A stretch of 40,956 nt of DNA from assembly GCA_002439585.1 (NCBI GenBank), contig DJOF01000022.1, positions 1 through 40,956 of the forward strand, in the 5' to 3' direction. The translations under genes were made by a program, and so were the position numbers. The DNA comes from Bacteroidales bacterium UBA6445. GTDB taxonomy: Bacteria > Bacteroidota > Bacteroidia > Bacteroidales > UBA932. The notes below the pieces were generated by a model. It ran no database searches. It had not been told where the DNA came from and saw nothing but the letters and a program-made list of their open reading frames with translations. Position 1 is the first letter of the stretch; each line of letters opens with the position of its first letter. Shown piece after piece: positions 16,170 to 24,246 of this stretch.

Positions 16170-16805
16170 CTATGGCTTGAAAGCCTGCCTATTGGCAATC
16201 GACCTTCCAAGAGTCAGTTGGTCAGCGTATTCAAGGTCATCACCGAAGCCGAGACCTCTTGCGAGTGAAGAGAAAGTCACGCCATACCCTGACAGCATCC
16301 TATATATATAAAATGCTGTTGTCTCCCCTTCCACATCTCCGCTAAGTGCGAATATAACCTCGACATTTTCTGGCTTTTCCCCTCTTTCTGCCAAGGTAGC
16401 GATACGGTCTTTAAGATCACTTATCGTCAAATCCCCAGGACCGATACCGTCGATAGGGGAAATTTTACCTCCTAAGACATGATACAATCCATTGTACTGC
16501 CCTGTTGCCTCAATGCTCATCACATCCCTTACATTCTCCACCACACATACCTTATTGTGATCCCTTCTGCTGTCTGCACATATAGCACAGGTATCCGTAT
16601 CGGAGATCATTTTGCAAATATGGCAATATTTTACGTTAGTCCGGAGATTATCTACTGAAGAAGTGAAGTACTTTACTGATTCTTCAGGCTGGCGGAGCAG
16701 ATGAAGAGCAAGACGTAGCGCACTCTTCTCGCCTATTCCTGGCAAGGAACTTATCGCATCAACAGCCTTTTCCAAGAGCACTGAAGGATACTTATTCGTC
16801 ATCAT
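16170..16805 (-). CDS. recR: Recombination mediator RecR
   Basis: With RecO and RecF, loads RecA at gaps in damaged DNA. 211 residues from ATG 16805; a GTG one codon upstream and an ATG one codon downstream are alternatives. Order of domains: helix-hairpin-helix (SLPGIGEKSALRLALHLL, about 20-37), a four-cysteine zinc finger (C61, C64, C73, C76), then a Toprim domain with VVENVRDVMSIE and ALSGDVEGETTAFYI, and the C-terminal GLGFGDDLEYADQLTLGRSI. It overlaps the end of the upstream kinase gene by 14 bp, so the two are probably translated from one mRNA. Confidence 0.97.
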   Translation of the reverse strand: MMTNKYPSVLLEKAVDAISSLPGIGEKSALRLALHLLRQPEESVKYFTSSVDNLRTNVKYCHICKMISDTDTCAICADSRRDHNKVCVVENVRDVMSIEATGQYNGLYHVLGGKISPIDGIGPGDLTISDLKDRIATLAERGEKPENVEVIFALSGDVEGETTAFYIYRMLSGYGVTFSSLARGLGFGDDLEYADQLTLGRSIANRQAFKP

Positions 16806-17667
16806 CACACATTTTCTTTAGATGCCTCATGGCTAATGTTTCGACTGGGGAGGTAACATACCTGGTTATTTTCATGCCATAGTCCCCGGATATACGTGCA
16901 ACAATGTCACGGCAAGCCGCACCGAAAGACCCTACTACGCCTATCTTCAGTCCTTCTCGCCACAGTCTTGTCACAGATCGTTCAAAAAAAGCCTTGAAAT
17001 TATTGTCCACCAATCTTTTGACATAATCATCCTTGCTATAGAACGAGAGTATAAACGGGGCAAACGACCCAAGATACGTGGCAGGTGATGTTCCTTTATA
17101 TATATTGCCCACAATGTCTTCGTATCCGGATGCATATCTGATAGAGAAAGCATTGGAGACGGTATCAGGCAGAAGTCCCTTTATGTAATCAGCAAGGAAA
17201 TTGCGTCCAAGCGCAGCCGCTCCGCCTTCATCTCCAAGGACATAGCCTCCAGAATAGATCTTACGGATGATACTATGCCCGTCATATTCACAGCATCCTG
17301 ACCCAGTGCCAAGAATCAAAGCAATACCAGGCTCATCACCGAGGACAGATTCCGCTGCCCCTTGAATGTCAGACATCATATGTATCTCACCCTGCGGGAA
17401 ATGCTGCTTGAGACGTTCTCTGACGGCAATCTCACCTCCGCTAACCATACCGCCACCTACCATACCGGCAGCATACATATATATGGCATCAGCATGCTCT
17501 CCCAATTCCCTGACAGACGAAGCCATGTCGTCTATCAAGTCACATAAATATGCTTCGTCACTGCTTGCAAGATTGATTCCTCCCAAACGGAACTCAAACA
17601 TTTTGCCACTTCTCAGTATGCACCTTAACTCTGTTTTGGTGGCTCCGCTTTCTATAATCACAATCAT
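16792..17667 (-). CDS. BadF/BadG-type ATPase, N-acetylglucosamine kinase-like
   Basis: Sugar kinase of the ASKHA fold, most like eukaryotic-type N-acetylglucosamine kinases of the BadF/BadG/BcrA/BcrD family. 291 residues. Phosphate-1 motif ESGATKTELR (about 6-15), phosphate-2 region ALILGTGSGCCEYDG (about 116-130), then GGYVLGDEGGAAALGRNFL with the usual G-D-EG(G/S). The late GVVGSFGAACRD segment is the adenosine motif. Substrate is inferred. The ATG at 17667 follows a 65-bp-offset duplicate of the gene's own first codons (17708-17733). Its 3' end overlaps recR. Confidence 0.85.
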   Translation of the reverse strand: MIVIIESGATKTELRCILRSGKMFEFRLGGINLASSDEAYLCDLIDDMASSVRELGEHADAIYMYAAGMVGGGMVSGGEIAVRERLKQHFPQGEIHMMSDIQGAAESVLGDEPGIALILGTGSGCCEYDGHSIIRKIYSGGYVLGDEGGAAALGRNFLADYIKGLLPDTVSNAFSIRYASGYEDIVGNIYKGTSPATYLGSFAPFILSFYSKDDYVKRLVDNNFKAFFERSVTRLWREGLKIGVVGSFGAACRDIVARISGDYGMKITRYVTSPVETLAMRHLKKMCDDDE

Positions 17668-17733
17668 ACTTCTGTAATTCAGCGTTTAGACGAGTTGCGT
17701 TTGGTAACTCCGCTTTCTATAATCACAATCATA
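17637..17733. repeat. Duplicated start region of the BadF-type kinase gene
   Basis: The 26 bp at 17643-17668, covering the start codon and first eight codons, are repeated exactly at 17708-17733; flanking bases are nearly identical. The upstream copy has its own ATG and opens a 17-codon frame (MIVIIESGVTKRNSSKR) that stops before the real start. Confidence 0.9.
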
Positions 17734-17771
17734 TTCAGTCCGATGAAGACATAACAGCCAGACAATCAGAC

Positions 17772-17803
17772 AATCGGAGAGAGACCAAGATCTCTCCCCG
17801 ATT
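17772..17803 (-). terminator. Terminator hairpin after pepD
   Basis: Arms AATCGGAGAGAGA (17772-17784) and TCTCTCCCCGATT (17791-17803) pair at 12 of 13 positions around a 6-nt loop. It lies 38 bp past the pepD stop on the minus strand. The T-tract is weak (TTGTCTGATTGTC). Confidence 0.7.
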
Positions 17804-17841
17804 ATTCTTTCACGACCTATGCTGCATTACTATATTCAGGT

Positions 17842-19302
17842 CTACTTCTTCTCCGGAATATTTTCAATGACTGCCTTGAGGAATTCCCATGTTCTCTCGA
17901 CTGTATCTATCTTGACTCTCTCATCAGGAGAATGCGGATGGACAATAGTAGGGCCAAATGATACCATATCCCATGACGGATACTTGGCCCCGAGAAGAGC
18001 ACACTCAAGTCCTGCATGTATTGCCATCACCTTCATATCCTTGCCAAAGAGTTTTTTGTATACTTCTTTCAAAGTCAATATGATAGGAGCATCAGGCTTA
18101 GGTGTCCACCCGGAATATCCTCCAGTTGTCGAAAATTCGGCTCCAGCAAGTTGGAATACACATCTCATCTTCTCGGCAAGTGCTTCCTTGGCAGTATCTA
18201 CTGAGCTTCGCATCAGAGACCTTACCGTAATATGACCTTTTTCTGTGCGTACAACTGCCATATTATTGGATGTTTCCACTAGTCCTGGTACAGAGGCACT
18301 CATCCTTTCTACTCCATTAGGACAAGCAATCAAAGCCTTTATGGCATTTAGAGCTACCGCTTCTTCTATATAATCGATGAAGCCCTTATCCTGTAGCTCA
18401 AAATAGCATACGGCATTAGGATCTGTCTCGGAATATTCCGCCTTTATCTCTGCAAATACCCTCTCTACCTCAGCCTTGACATTATCTACAGCATTATCAG
18501 GGACAAGAAGCGATACCTCTGCTTCAAACGGTATAGCATTGCGAAGGCTACCTCCTGTAAAATCAGAGAGCAGGACACCGAATTTATCCATCAAAGGAAG
18601 AACGATTCTTGCTGCTGCCTTATTGGCATTAGCGCGGTAGAGAATAATATCCATGCCGGAATGTCCGCCCTGGAAGCCTTTCACAGTCAGTTTCCAACTC
18701 TGATACCCTGAAGGAGACGGTTTTGCTGTATACTTGAAATCCGCTGAGCCATCAAGACCTCCTGCACAACCTATATACAACTCTCCTTCAGTCTCAGAAT
18801 CAAGATTAAGAAGGATATCACCTTGGAGCACTCCGGGCTTCAATTTCTCAGCCCCAGTCATTCCAGTCTCTTCATCATAAGTTACAAGCACTTCAAGCGG
18901 ACCGTGTCTGAGGGTCTTATCCTCAAGCACTGAGAGCGCAAGGCATACGCCGATTCCATCGTCGGCACCAAGAGTCGTCCCTTCAGCTCCTACCCAATCC
19001 CCGACAATCTTGGTCTTGATAGGATCCTTAAGGAAATCATGCACCGTAGTGGCTGTCTTCTGAGGGACCATATCCATATGTCCTTGCATTATGACGCCGC
19101 GCCTGTTCTCAAAACCGGGTGTCGCCGGCTTTCTGAAGATCACATTACCTGTTTCATCTTCAAATACATCAACGCCATGCTTCTTACCCCACTCTAGAAG
19201 ATAAGCCCTTACTTTCTCCTCATGCTTGGAAGGTCTCGGAATCTGAGACAGTCCGTAAAAGTTCTCCCACACGATCTTGGGATTCAAATCTCTGATGGTC
19301 AT
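17842..19302 (-). CDS. pepD: Aminoacyl-histidine dipeptidase (M20 family)
   Basis: Zinc-dependent cytoplasmic dipeptidase (carnosinase type) acting on Xaa-His and other dipeptides. 486 residues, the usual length. Metal ligands and catalytic residues are visible in order: H75-x-D77 in MQGHMDMVPQ, D114 in LGADDGIGV, and E144/E145 in DEETGMTGA. A lid/dimerisation domain begins around KGFQGGHSGMDI. There is no signal peptide. ATG 19302 is clear. The 84-bp upstream gap contains no convincing promoter box. A strong hairpin terminates it downstream. Confidence 0.96.
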   Translation of the reverse strand: MTIRDLNPKIVWENFYGLSQIPRPSKHEEKVRAYLLEWGKKHGVDVFEDETGNVIFRKPATPGFENRRGVIMQGHMDMVPQKTATTVHDFLKDPIKTKIVGDWVGAEGTTLGADDGIGVCLALSVLEDKTLRHGPLEVLVTYDEETGMTGAEKLKPGVLQGDILLNLDSETEGELYIGCAGGLDGSADFKYTAKPSPSGYQSWKLTVKGFQGGHSGMDIILYRANANKAAARIVLPLMDKFGVLLSDFTGGSLRNAIPFEAEVSLLVPDNAVDNVKAEVERVFAEIKAEYSETDPNAVCYFELQDKGFIDYIEEAVALNAIKALIACPNGVERMSASVPGLVETSNNMAVVRTEKGHITVRSLMRSSVDTAKEALAEKMRCVFQLAGAEFSTTGGYSGWTPKPDAPIILTLKEVYKKLFGKDMKVMAIHAGLECALLGAKYPSWDMVSFGPTIVHPHSPDERVKIDTVERTWEFLKAVIENIPEKK

Positions 19303-19386
19303 AATATTAATACTGCTACTTAGAACTTGTACAATTGTTTATTATTATTTGCGAGAAGTCCTACCTTATCGCATTCTTTTACTCTT

Positions 19387-20418
19387 CTACTTGGATACAA
19401 TTGGGAAAGTAGACTCCACTCCAAGCTGGTATATAGGCATTCTTGTCTGAAGAAGGACATTGACACCGTCAGTAAGGCGTACGTCGCATGTTGCTGGAAT
19501 CCTATAATGTACGACATTACCCCTAGAGGACGAATGCCTTGCCTGCGGAACTGATACTTCCGACGGATCAAATTCCACGAGATATGGCTTTCCCGACATA
19601 TCTCCAGCCGGTACAAGCCCTTTTGCATCTGAGACTCTGAATGCCACATATATCTGAGAGTCATTGTCTGGAGAAGGTATAACTTCATATGTCATACTCT
19701 GGGTACTATAGTCGTGGTATCCGATAAACAATGACATATACTCCTTTTCCATCCTGGCAAGCTCTGTAACGGCTGCATCAAGAGCTTCACCACTGAATGT
19801 AGCATCGGTATCACCCGTTATTATCTGCAATCTTTTGTTGCGCAGGCTGAATATAGTCTCCGCTGCCTCTTTGGCCTTGGACTCTACGGATTTCTCTACT
19901 ACCATCTCCTGACGGACCGGAACTTTGCTATAAGTATCCGACTTCTTCACATTACGATAGAGGGTGGCTTCCTCTGACGTAAGATTGGAGGAGATACCTT
20001 TGTCTTGAAAATTGTCAGTTCCGTTAACCGGAAAACGCCATTCAGTCTCTTCTGAAGCGGATAATGAGACACTTATAAGACCTTGGGTAGTCATAGAAAG
20101 GAAAGCCGGCATACTGGCCGAAGGGGCGATCGTATATCGCTTTGCAAGATCCGCCTCTACACAAGGCATCATCTTAACTGACACTATATCATAGGTGACC
20201 GCATCTTTGGCAGAAGCCTCGATACCCAGATATTTAGCGGCAAACTTCGCATAAGGACCGGCATGGAAATTATCCTGCCTTGCCTCTACCTTTATCCTCA
20301 CAGAAGTGGATGGAAGGGCATATACCACATTCCCTTCCGGATCATTGCCGGCAGCCTCTGCTGCAAACGGTACTGCAGCCAGCAAAGAGAAGGCTGCAAC
20401 AAATCTAAGACTCTTCAT
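19387..20418 (-). CDS. DUF4831 family exported protein
   Basis: Function unknown; a Bacteroidetes family usually annotated DUF4831. 343 residues from ATG 20418, with a signal peptide (MKSLRFVAAFSLLAAVPFAAEAAG). No lipobox cysteine is seen, so it is probably periplasmic or surface-exposed. Conserved-looking segments include VVYALPSTSVRIKVEARQDNFHAGPYAKFAAKYLGI and the VEFDPSEV stretch near the end. The start overlaps the stop of the acyltransferase gene as ATGA, indicating translational coupling; an ATG three codons upstream is possible. Confidence 0.85.
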   Translation of the reverse strand: MKSLRFVAAFSLLAAVPFAAEAAGNDPEGNVVYALPSTSVRIKVEARQDNFHAGPYAKFAAKYLGIEASAKDAVTYDIVSVKMMPCVEADLAKRYTIAPSASMPAFLSMTTQGLISVSLSASEETEWRFPVNGTDNFQDKGISSNLTSEEATLYRNVKKSDTYSKVPVRQEMVVEKSVESKAKEAAETIFSLRNKRLQIITGDTDATFSGEALDAAVTELARMEKEYMSLFIGYHDYSTQSMTYEVIPSPDNDSQIYVAFRVSDAKGLVPAGDMSGKPYLVEFDPSEVSVPQARHSSSRGNVVHYRIPATCDVRLTDGVNVLLQTRMPIYQLGVESTFPIVSK

Positions 20419-21341
20419 TTTTTCCATCTTTTATGTGTCCAAAGATAATTTGAAGGCTGGACACAGATATCCTCTTCCAAATATTTGTAGAAATCATTCA
20501 TTATATCCTCAGGAGTCATGACATTAGCATCTCTGCAGATCTCCTTGAATTCCATCTCATAGCCTACTCCATCCCTTTTCTCTTTCAGCGACATGTAACA
20601 GACCGCCATGCCAAACTTCCTGGCAATAGCTGCACCCCCTGTCATCGTTAGGGTCTTCTGATGCATGAAATCAGCGACCTCATGAGAACCAGCCCTTTTG
20701 TAGGGACATTGGTCTGTAGGAAATATGTAAAGCCTCTTTTCCTTCCTATGCGCTACCATGAAACGCAGGATCTCCCATGTCTCCACATAACATAGGCCAT
20801 AATGCTCAGGCCGGATGGGCGAACAACGGTTGTAGCGCATAACACCGTCCCACAAGCCACTCTCAAGGTGTTTGTAGACCACAGTCACACGACTCTCGTC
20901 AAAATCCAGGCCATCCTTCCCGGCATAATTCATCACTCCGCCAATAATCTCCCAATTACCGAAATGCGATGTAAGAATTACTACTCCCGGCGTACTGGCA
21001 TACAACTCATTAAGAAACTGCGGATTGGAGATGGTACAGATATGGGATGCCACTAGCCTTTTAATGTTATATGCACCTGCAAACCATACTGTCTCAGCCA
21101 CAAGCCTGCCGAAATGATGATAGAACCCTGTTGCAATCTGGCCAATCTCCTTGTACTTTTTCTCCGGAAATGAACGCGCGAGATTGATCATGACAGTGTC
21201 CCTGCGATATCTTATCAGATTCTCCGCTATCCATGACAGGCACTTACCCCAGAAATAATGCACCTTCAAAGGCTGCAGCGCGAGCAGTCTCAGGAAATAC
21301 ACCATGGGCATTACACCCCATCTTTTCTCCTCTTTCGACAT
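20415..21341 (-). CDS. LpxL/HtrB-type lipid A acyltransferase
   Basis: Predicted inner-membrane acyltransferase adding a secondary acyl chain to lipid A or a related lipid. 308 residues from ATG 21341. The catalytic motif HFGNWE (126-131) is present, along with an early hydrophobic segment (about 10-38) and NLARSFPEKKYKEI (about 53-66), both typical of the family. I prefer 21341 because homologues start near this point. The reading frame stays open to an ATG at 21476 that overlaps the upstream stop as ATGA. The extra 45 residues come from a repeat-rich stretch. The DUF4831 gene is coupled downstream. Confidence 0.9.
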   Translation of the reverse strand: MSKEEKRWGVMPMVYFLRLLALQPLKVHYFWGKCLSWIAENLIRYRRDTVMINLARSFPEKKYKEIGQIATGFYHHFGRLVAETVWFAGAYNIKRLVASHICTISNPQFLNELYASTPGVVILTSHFGNWEIIGGVMNYAGKDGLDFDESRVTVVYKHLESGLWDGVMRYNRCSPIRPEHYGLCYVETWEILRFMVAHRKEKRLYIFPTDQCPYKRAGSHEVADFMHQKTLTMTGGAAIARKFGMAVCYMSLKEKRDGVGYEMEFKEICRDANVMTPEDIMNDFYKYLEEDICVQPSNYLWTHKRWKK

Positions 21342-21350
21342 ATCTTTACA

Positions 21351-21447
21351 AATATAGCAAAAGTCGAGCGCAATGTACCGAACTTGTTCGAGAACATTGC
21401 CGAGACGCACCTTATATTCGGCGAAGCCCAATATAGCAAAAGTCGAG
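21351..21447. repeat. Interspersed palindromic repeat unit upstream of lpxL-type gene
   Basis: AATATAGCAAAAGTCGAG occurs identically at 21351-21368 and 21430-21447. Between them lie nested inverted repeats: CAATGT/ACATTG (21371-21376, 21394-21399) around CGAAC/GTTCG (21379-21383, 21386-21390). The string at 21420-21437 recurs with one mismatch at 59-76. Confidence 0.8.
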
Positions 21448-21472
21448 AACAAAGCAGCAAACAGCGGCTTTT

Positions 21473-22291
21473 TCATATTACCTCCTCAAAACTGACTCTT
21501 CGACGCCATCCTCCGACAACAATTACTATCTCTGTAAGCGCAAGATCTATAGAGAGATCGATATCCTGCAGGTCATCATCAGTCCAGTCATACCCACTTT
21601 CCCGTATATAGTTTCCTACCGCGAAACGACGAATTGACCCGCCATCGTCAGCGATAACTTCGAGGATAAGAGAATCGTCAATCTGCCTTGGCAGAGACAC
21701 AGTATCACACCCGTCACCACTAAAGTCAAGTAAAACGGAAAACAGCCCGGACATAGGCTCACCATCGATCCCATACCCGTTCACATTTCCCCTCACTTCC
21801 GCCTTGAACGGGAACTTTGTACCTACAACGTCTACAGTCATTACGGCAAAACTCTTTGACAGACGGCATCTATAATAAGCAGTCTCCGCAGATGCATCCA
21901 CAATACCGGTACTCATCCACACCTTGGGACAGTCTTCTCCCTTGTTAATCAACACGGCTGACTTCGGTGACGAACCGATTGCCTGGTCTGTTCCACTTAG
22001 AGACATACACACGACTCTCAACTTCTGCCTTGGAACAACACCTTCCCATGTCACTCTCGATGCAGCTTTGTCCACACTTATGGTGTCAGACAAGAAAAAC
22101 GAAGTGCCACCACATACTGGGGATAAGGCTAACAACACATCAGAAGCCAGCGTATCAGGGATCTGAATGTCAATATCCAGATAAGAAGGGCATAAATCCC
22201 TGTCCTCCTTGACAGAACAGCCTGGGCAGGAAATTAAAGGCTGAAGGAGTGCCAGAAGGACAAGGATAAGATTCTGTCTATCAAACGACAT
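21473..22291 (-). CDS. FimB/Mfa2-like fimbrial lipoprotein
   Basis: Resembles the FimB/Mfa2 family of Bacteroidales lipoproteins that anchor fimbriae to the outer membrane and limit their length. 272 residues. The signal peptide (about 1-21) is followed by two candidate lipidation cysteines, Cys22 (LIS-C) or Cys25 (PG-C). The adjacent SVKEDRDLCP fits the family's C..kEDr..C.P pattern. The remainder looks like a beta-rich two-domain protein. No fimbrillin subunit gene is visible nearby, so its partner may be elsewhere, or it may work with the metalloprotease-like lipoprotein encoded 35 bp upstream. The family call rests mainly on the N-terminal signature. Confidence 0.65.
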   Translation of the reverse strand: MSFDRQNLILVLLALLQPLISCPGCSVKEDRDLCPSYLDIDIQIPDTLASDVLLALSPVCGGTSFFLSDTISVDKAASRVTWEGVVPRQKLRVVCMSLSGTDQAIGSSPKSAVLINKGEDCPKVWMSTGIVDASAETAYYRCRLSKSFAVMTVDVVGTKFPFKAEVRGNVNGYGIDGEPMSGLFSVLLDFSGDGCDTVSLPRQIDDSLILEVIADDGGSIRRFAVGNYIRESGYDWTDDDLQDIDLSIDLALTEIVIVVGGWRRRVSFEEVI

Positions 22292-22326
22292 AACTCAAAA
22301 ATATCGAAAGGACATATCAACTATGC

Positions 22327-23907
22327 TCAATCCATATAACGAGAGAAAACCTGCTGGATAACCGTAGCTGATTCTGGATATAGAGCAAGAAGCGTGGTCT
22401 TAAGTTCTTCCTTGGAAGTAACATCAGACTTGAGAGCAGCAAAAAGCATAGACCTCGTCATTCCTCTTTCCTCAAGATACCTGAATATCTGCGGATGAAA
22501 CCAGTATTTCATGCCGGAAGTAGGCATCGCTCCCCCATACCTGTCATGATACATGGCATTCTGCATGTAATATCCCCACATCTCCCCTATCTCGCAATAT
22601 CCGGCATCAGAATCAGTCCCGTCTCCGTATGTAACTCCTCCGGACATCAGATATGACGCCACTATATATTTGATATATTTGTCCCAGTATTTCGTGCCGA
22701 CCTGTGCGAAATGACTTGAATGAGCCAGTTCATGGCATGTTTCAGAATAAATTTCGGCATAAGAAGTCTTGCCACTTAATCCGAGGGTTATATCAGGAAG
22801 AAAAATCTTAAGCAGAGCCGAATATAATCCCAAATATTTCGTAAAAGAACCCATATTATCAATAATGGCTCCATGCTTCAACATCACAGCGCTGCTTGCT
22901 TTAAGATTTTGGAAAATCCATATACGAAGGCCCTTCGGTGGACAGGCGATATTCATGTCTTCCTCTCCGCAACGGCTTATATAGTCATAAGTGGCATTGT
23001 TAACTACCGACCGACACCAAAGCTTCCTGTCAGAATCCTTTGTTATCGTAATATCTTTCCCTTCGGGGGATCCCTTACCTAGAGCTGAAGTAGAAGCGGT
23101 CACAAGGATCTTGTTGAAACCTATGGCAAATCCCGCTGAGTTCTTGAATCTAAGACGATATCTCGGCCGTGAGGAATACTTGCGAGACATCTTATAGTAG
23201 CCGTCTCTATCCGTATAGGCATTTGCATATTTTACGAAGACATTGCATATAACCTTGACACCGGCAACTCCGAAAGGCTTTCCACCGTTGGCATTATCGT
23301 CCACTATGGTTATACGGCCTTCAGGCTTGTAAGCCCCACCCTTGGTCTGAGGAACAAGCATGCCTTCATTGCCAGTAAGTCGGAATGCCTCGCGCTCCAC
23401 CGCGTCCCAGTCGATGCCGTCATCCGACTTCACATCCGACTCAACAGCTGGGATAAAGCATTCGTCTAGAATCTCATACCCAACGTCATCAGGCAGTTTA
23501 GTTCCATGCGGCAAGACAGCATATTGCCACGTAATCTTGTCTTCGGGAACTTTTGGATCATGATAATAGTCTCCGTCTTTCACAATCTTATAGTCTAATG
23601 GATGGTCCATAAGATTGTACCCTGCATCAACAAGTTTCTGGTACTCTTCATCAGTCTTCGGAAGGAAACGGACATAAATATCTGTCGGAACAATATCCAC
23701 CCTTTCGGCCTTAGTAGGATAAAGCGAAGCAAGTGCCTTAGTAATGTTGGATACTGAATACGGGTCCTCCAGTTTCTCTCCAAGTACGATCATCTCGTGG
23801 GCAAGAATCCCGTCACCATCAGTCTCGGTATTGTGATGGTCAAGTCCTTTCTCACTACAGCCTGCAAGCACCAGTATGCAGAGCCAGAATCTCATAGTTT
23901 TTATCAT
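22327..23907 (-). CDS. HExxH metalloprotease-like lipoprotein
   Basis: I do not recognise a named family. 526 residues from ATG 23907; the TTG three codons earlier is unlikely. The lipoprotein signal ends LVLAGC with Cys17. Residues about 196-247 (GRITIVDDN...GVAGVKV...TDRDGYYKM) look like a carboxypeptidase-regulatory-type beta sandwich. The C-terminal part has H392-E-L-A-H396 in TCHELAHSSHF. Glutamates E439 and E442 follow in YCEIGEMWGYYM, the layout expected for a gluzincin zinc site. Predicted to be a surface or periplasmic zinc peptidase, unproven. It probably shares a transcript with the FimB-like gene 35 bp downstream. A TATTTTTG box lies at 23943-23936. Confidence 0.7.
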   Translation of the reverse strand: MIKTMRFWLCILVLAGCSEKGLDHHNTETDGDGILAHEMIVLGEKLEDPYSVSNITKALASLYPTKAERVDIVPTDIYVRFLPKTDEEYQKLVDAGYNLMDHPLDYKIVKDGDYYHDPKVPEDKITWQYAVLPHGTKLPDDVGYEILDECFIPAVESDVKSDDGIDWDAVEREAFRLTGNEGMLVPQTKGGAYKPEGRITIVDDNANGGKPFGVAGVKVICNVFVKYANAYTDRDGYYKMSRKYSSRPRYRLRFKNSAGFAIGFNKILVTASTSALGKGSPEGKDITITKDSDRKLWCRSVVNNATYDYISRCGEEDMNIACPPKGLRIWIFQNLKASSAVMLKHGAIIDNMGSFTKYLGLYSALLKIFLPDITLGLSGKTSYAEIYSETCHELAHSSHFAQVGTKYWDKYIKYIVASYLMSGGVTYGDGTDSDAGYCEIGEMWGYYMQNAMYHDRYGGAMPTSGMKYWFHPQIFRYLEERGMTRSMLFAALKSDVTSKEELKTTLLALYPESATVIQQVFSRYMD

Positions 23908-23935
23908 GGCATTCAAGTTTTGATTACTACTGGGG

Positions 23936-23943
23936 CAAAAATA
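23936..23943 (-). promoter_or_regulatory. Candidate -7 box for the metalloprotease-like gene
   Basis: TATTTTTG on the minus strand, 28 bp before the start codon. I found no TTTG at the -33 distance. Confidence 0.45.
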
Positions 23944-24023
23944 AAGAGCAGAAACCGTATACAGAAAATTTACGCGGTTTAATAAACTAATCGACCTTCA
24001 ACGCCAATAGGAAACGGTTTATA

Positions 24024-24065
24024 AGACAAAATCTTCCATAAAAACACAACGTTTTTACGGAAGAT
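24024..24065 (-). terminator. Terminator of the ftsY-deoC gene group
   Basis: Arms of 14 nt (24031-24044 and 24052-24065) pair at 13 positions around a 7-nt loop. On the minus strand they are followed by TTTTGTCTT. It is 175 bp past the deoC stop. Together with the palindrome and tandem repeats below, this accounts for the 332-bp gap 23908-24239, where I see no gene. Confidence 0.7.
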
Positions 24066-24103
24066 GCATTAATAATCAACTACTTACAAAGAAAGCGCAC
24101 TTT

Positions 24104-24117
24104 TTGAAAATTTTCAA
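24104..24117. repeat. 14-bp perfect palindrome
   Basis: TTGAAAATTTTCAA, between deoC and its terminator. It may be an operator or chance in an AT-rich stretch. Confidence 0.4.
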
Positions 24118-24143
24118 GAAATTCACAAAAATACGCTTCTATT

Positions 24144-24246
24144 CAGATATTCACTCAGAAATTCCAGTCTGATACTCACTAATACTCACTCAGAAGCTTT
24201 AGTCTGATACTCACTCAGAAGCTCTAGTCTGATATTATCTCAGAAG
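24144..24246. repeat. 25-bp tandem repeats reaching into the end of deoC
   Basis: Unit of the form CTGATACTCACTCAGAAGCT plus CTAGT. Copies lie at 24144-24168, 24169-24203 (carrying an extra internal 10-bp AATACTCACT), 24204-24228, and a partial copy 24229-24246 that contains the deoC stop codon. Confidence 0.9.

Noticed and set aside
24144..24246. CRISPR array
   Set aside because: The 25-bp units are directly adjacent with no unique spacers, so this is a tandem repeat.
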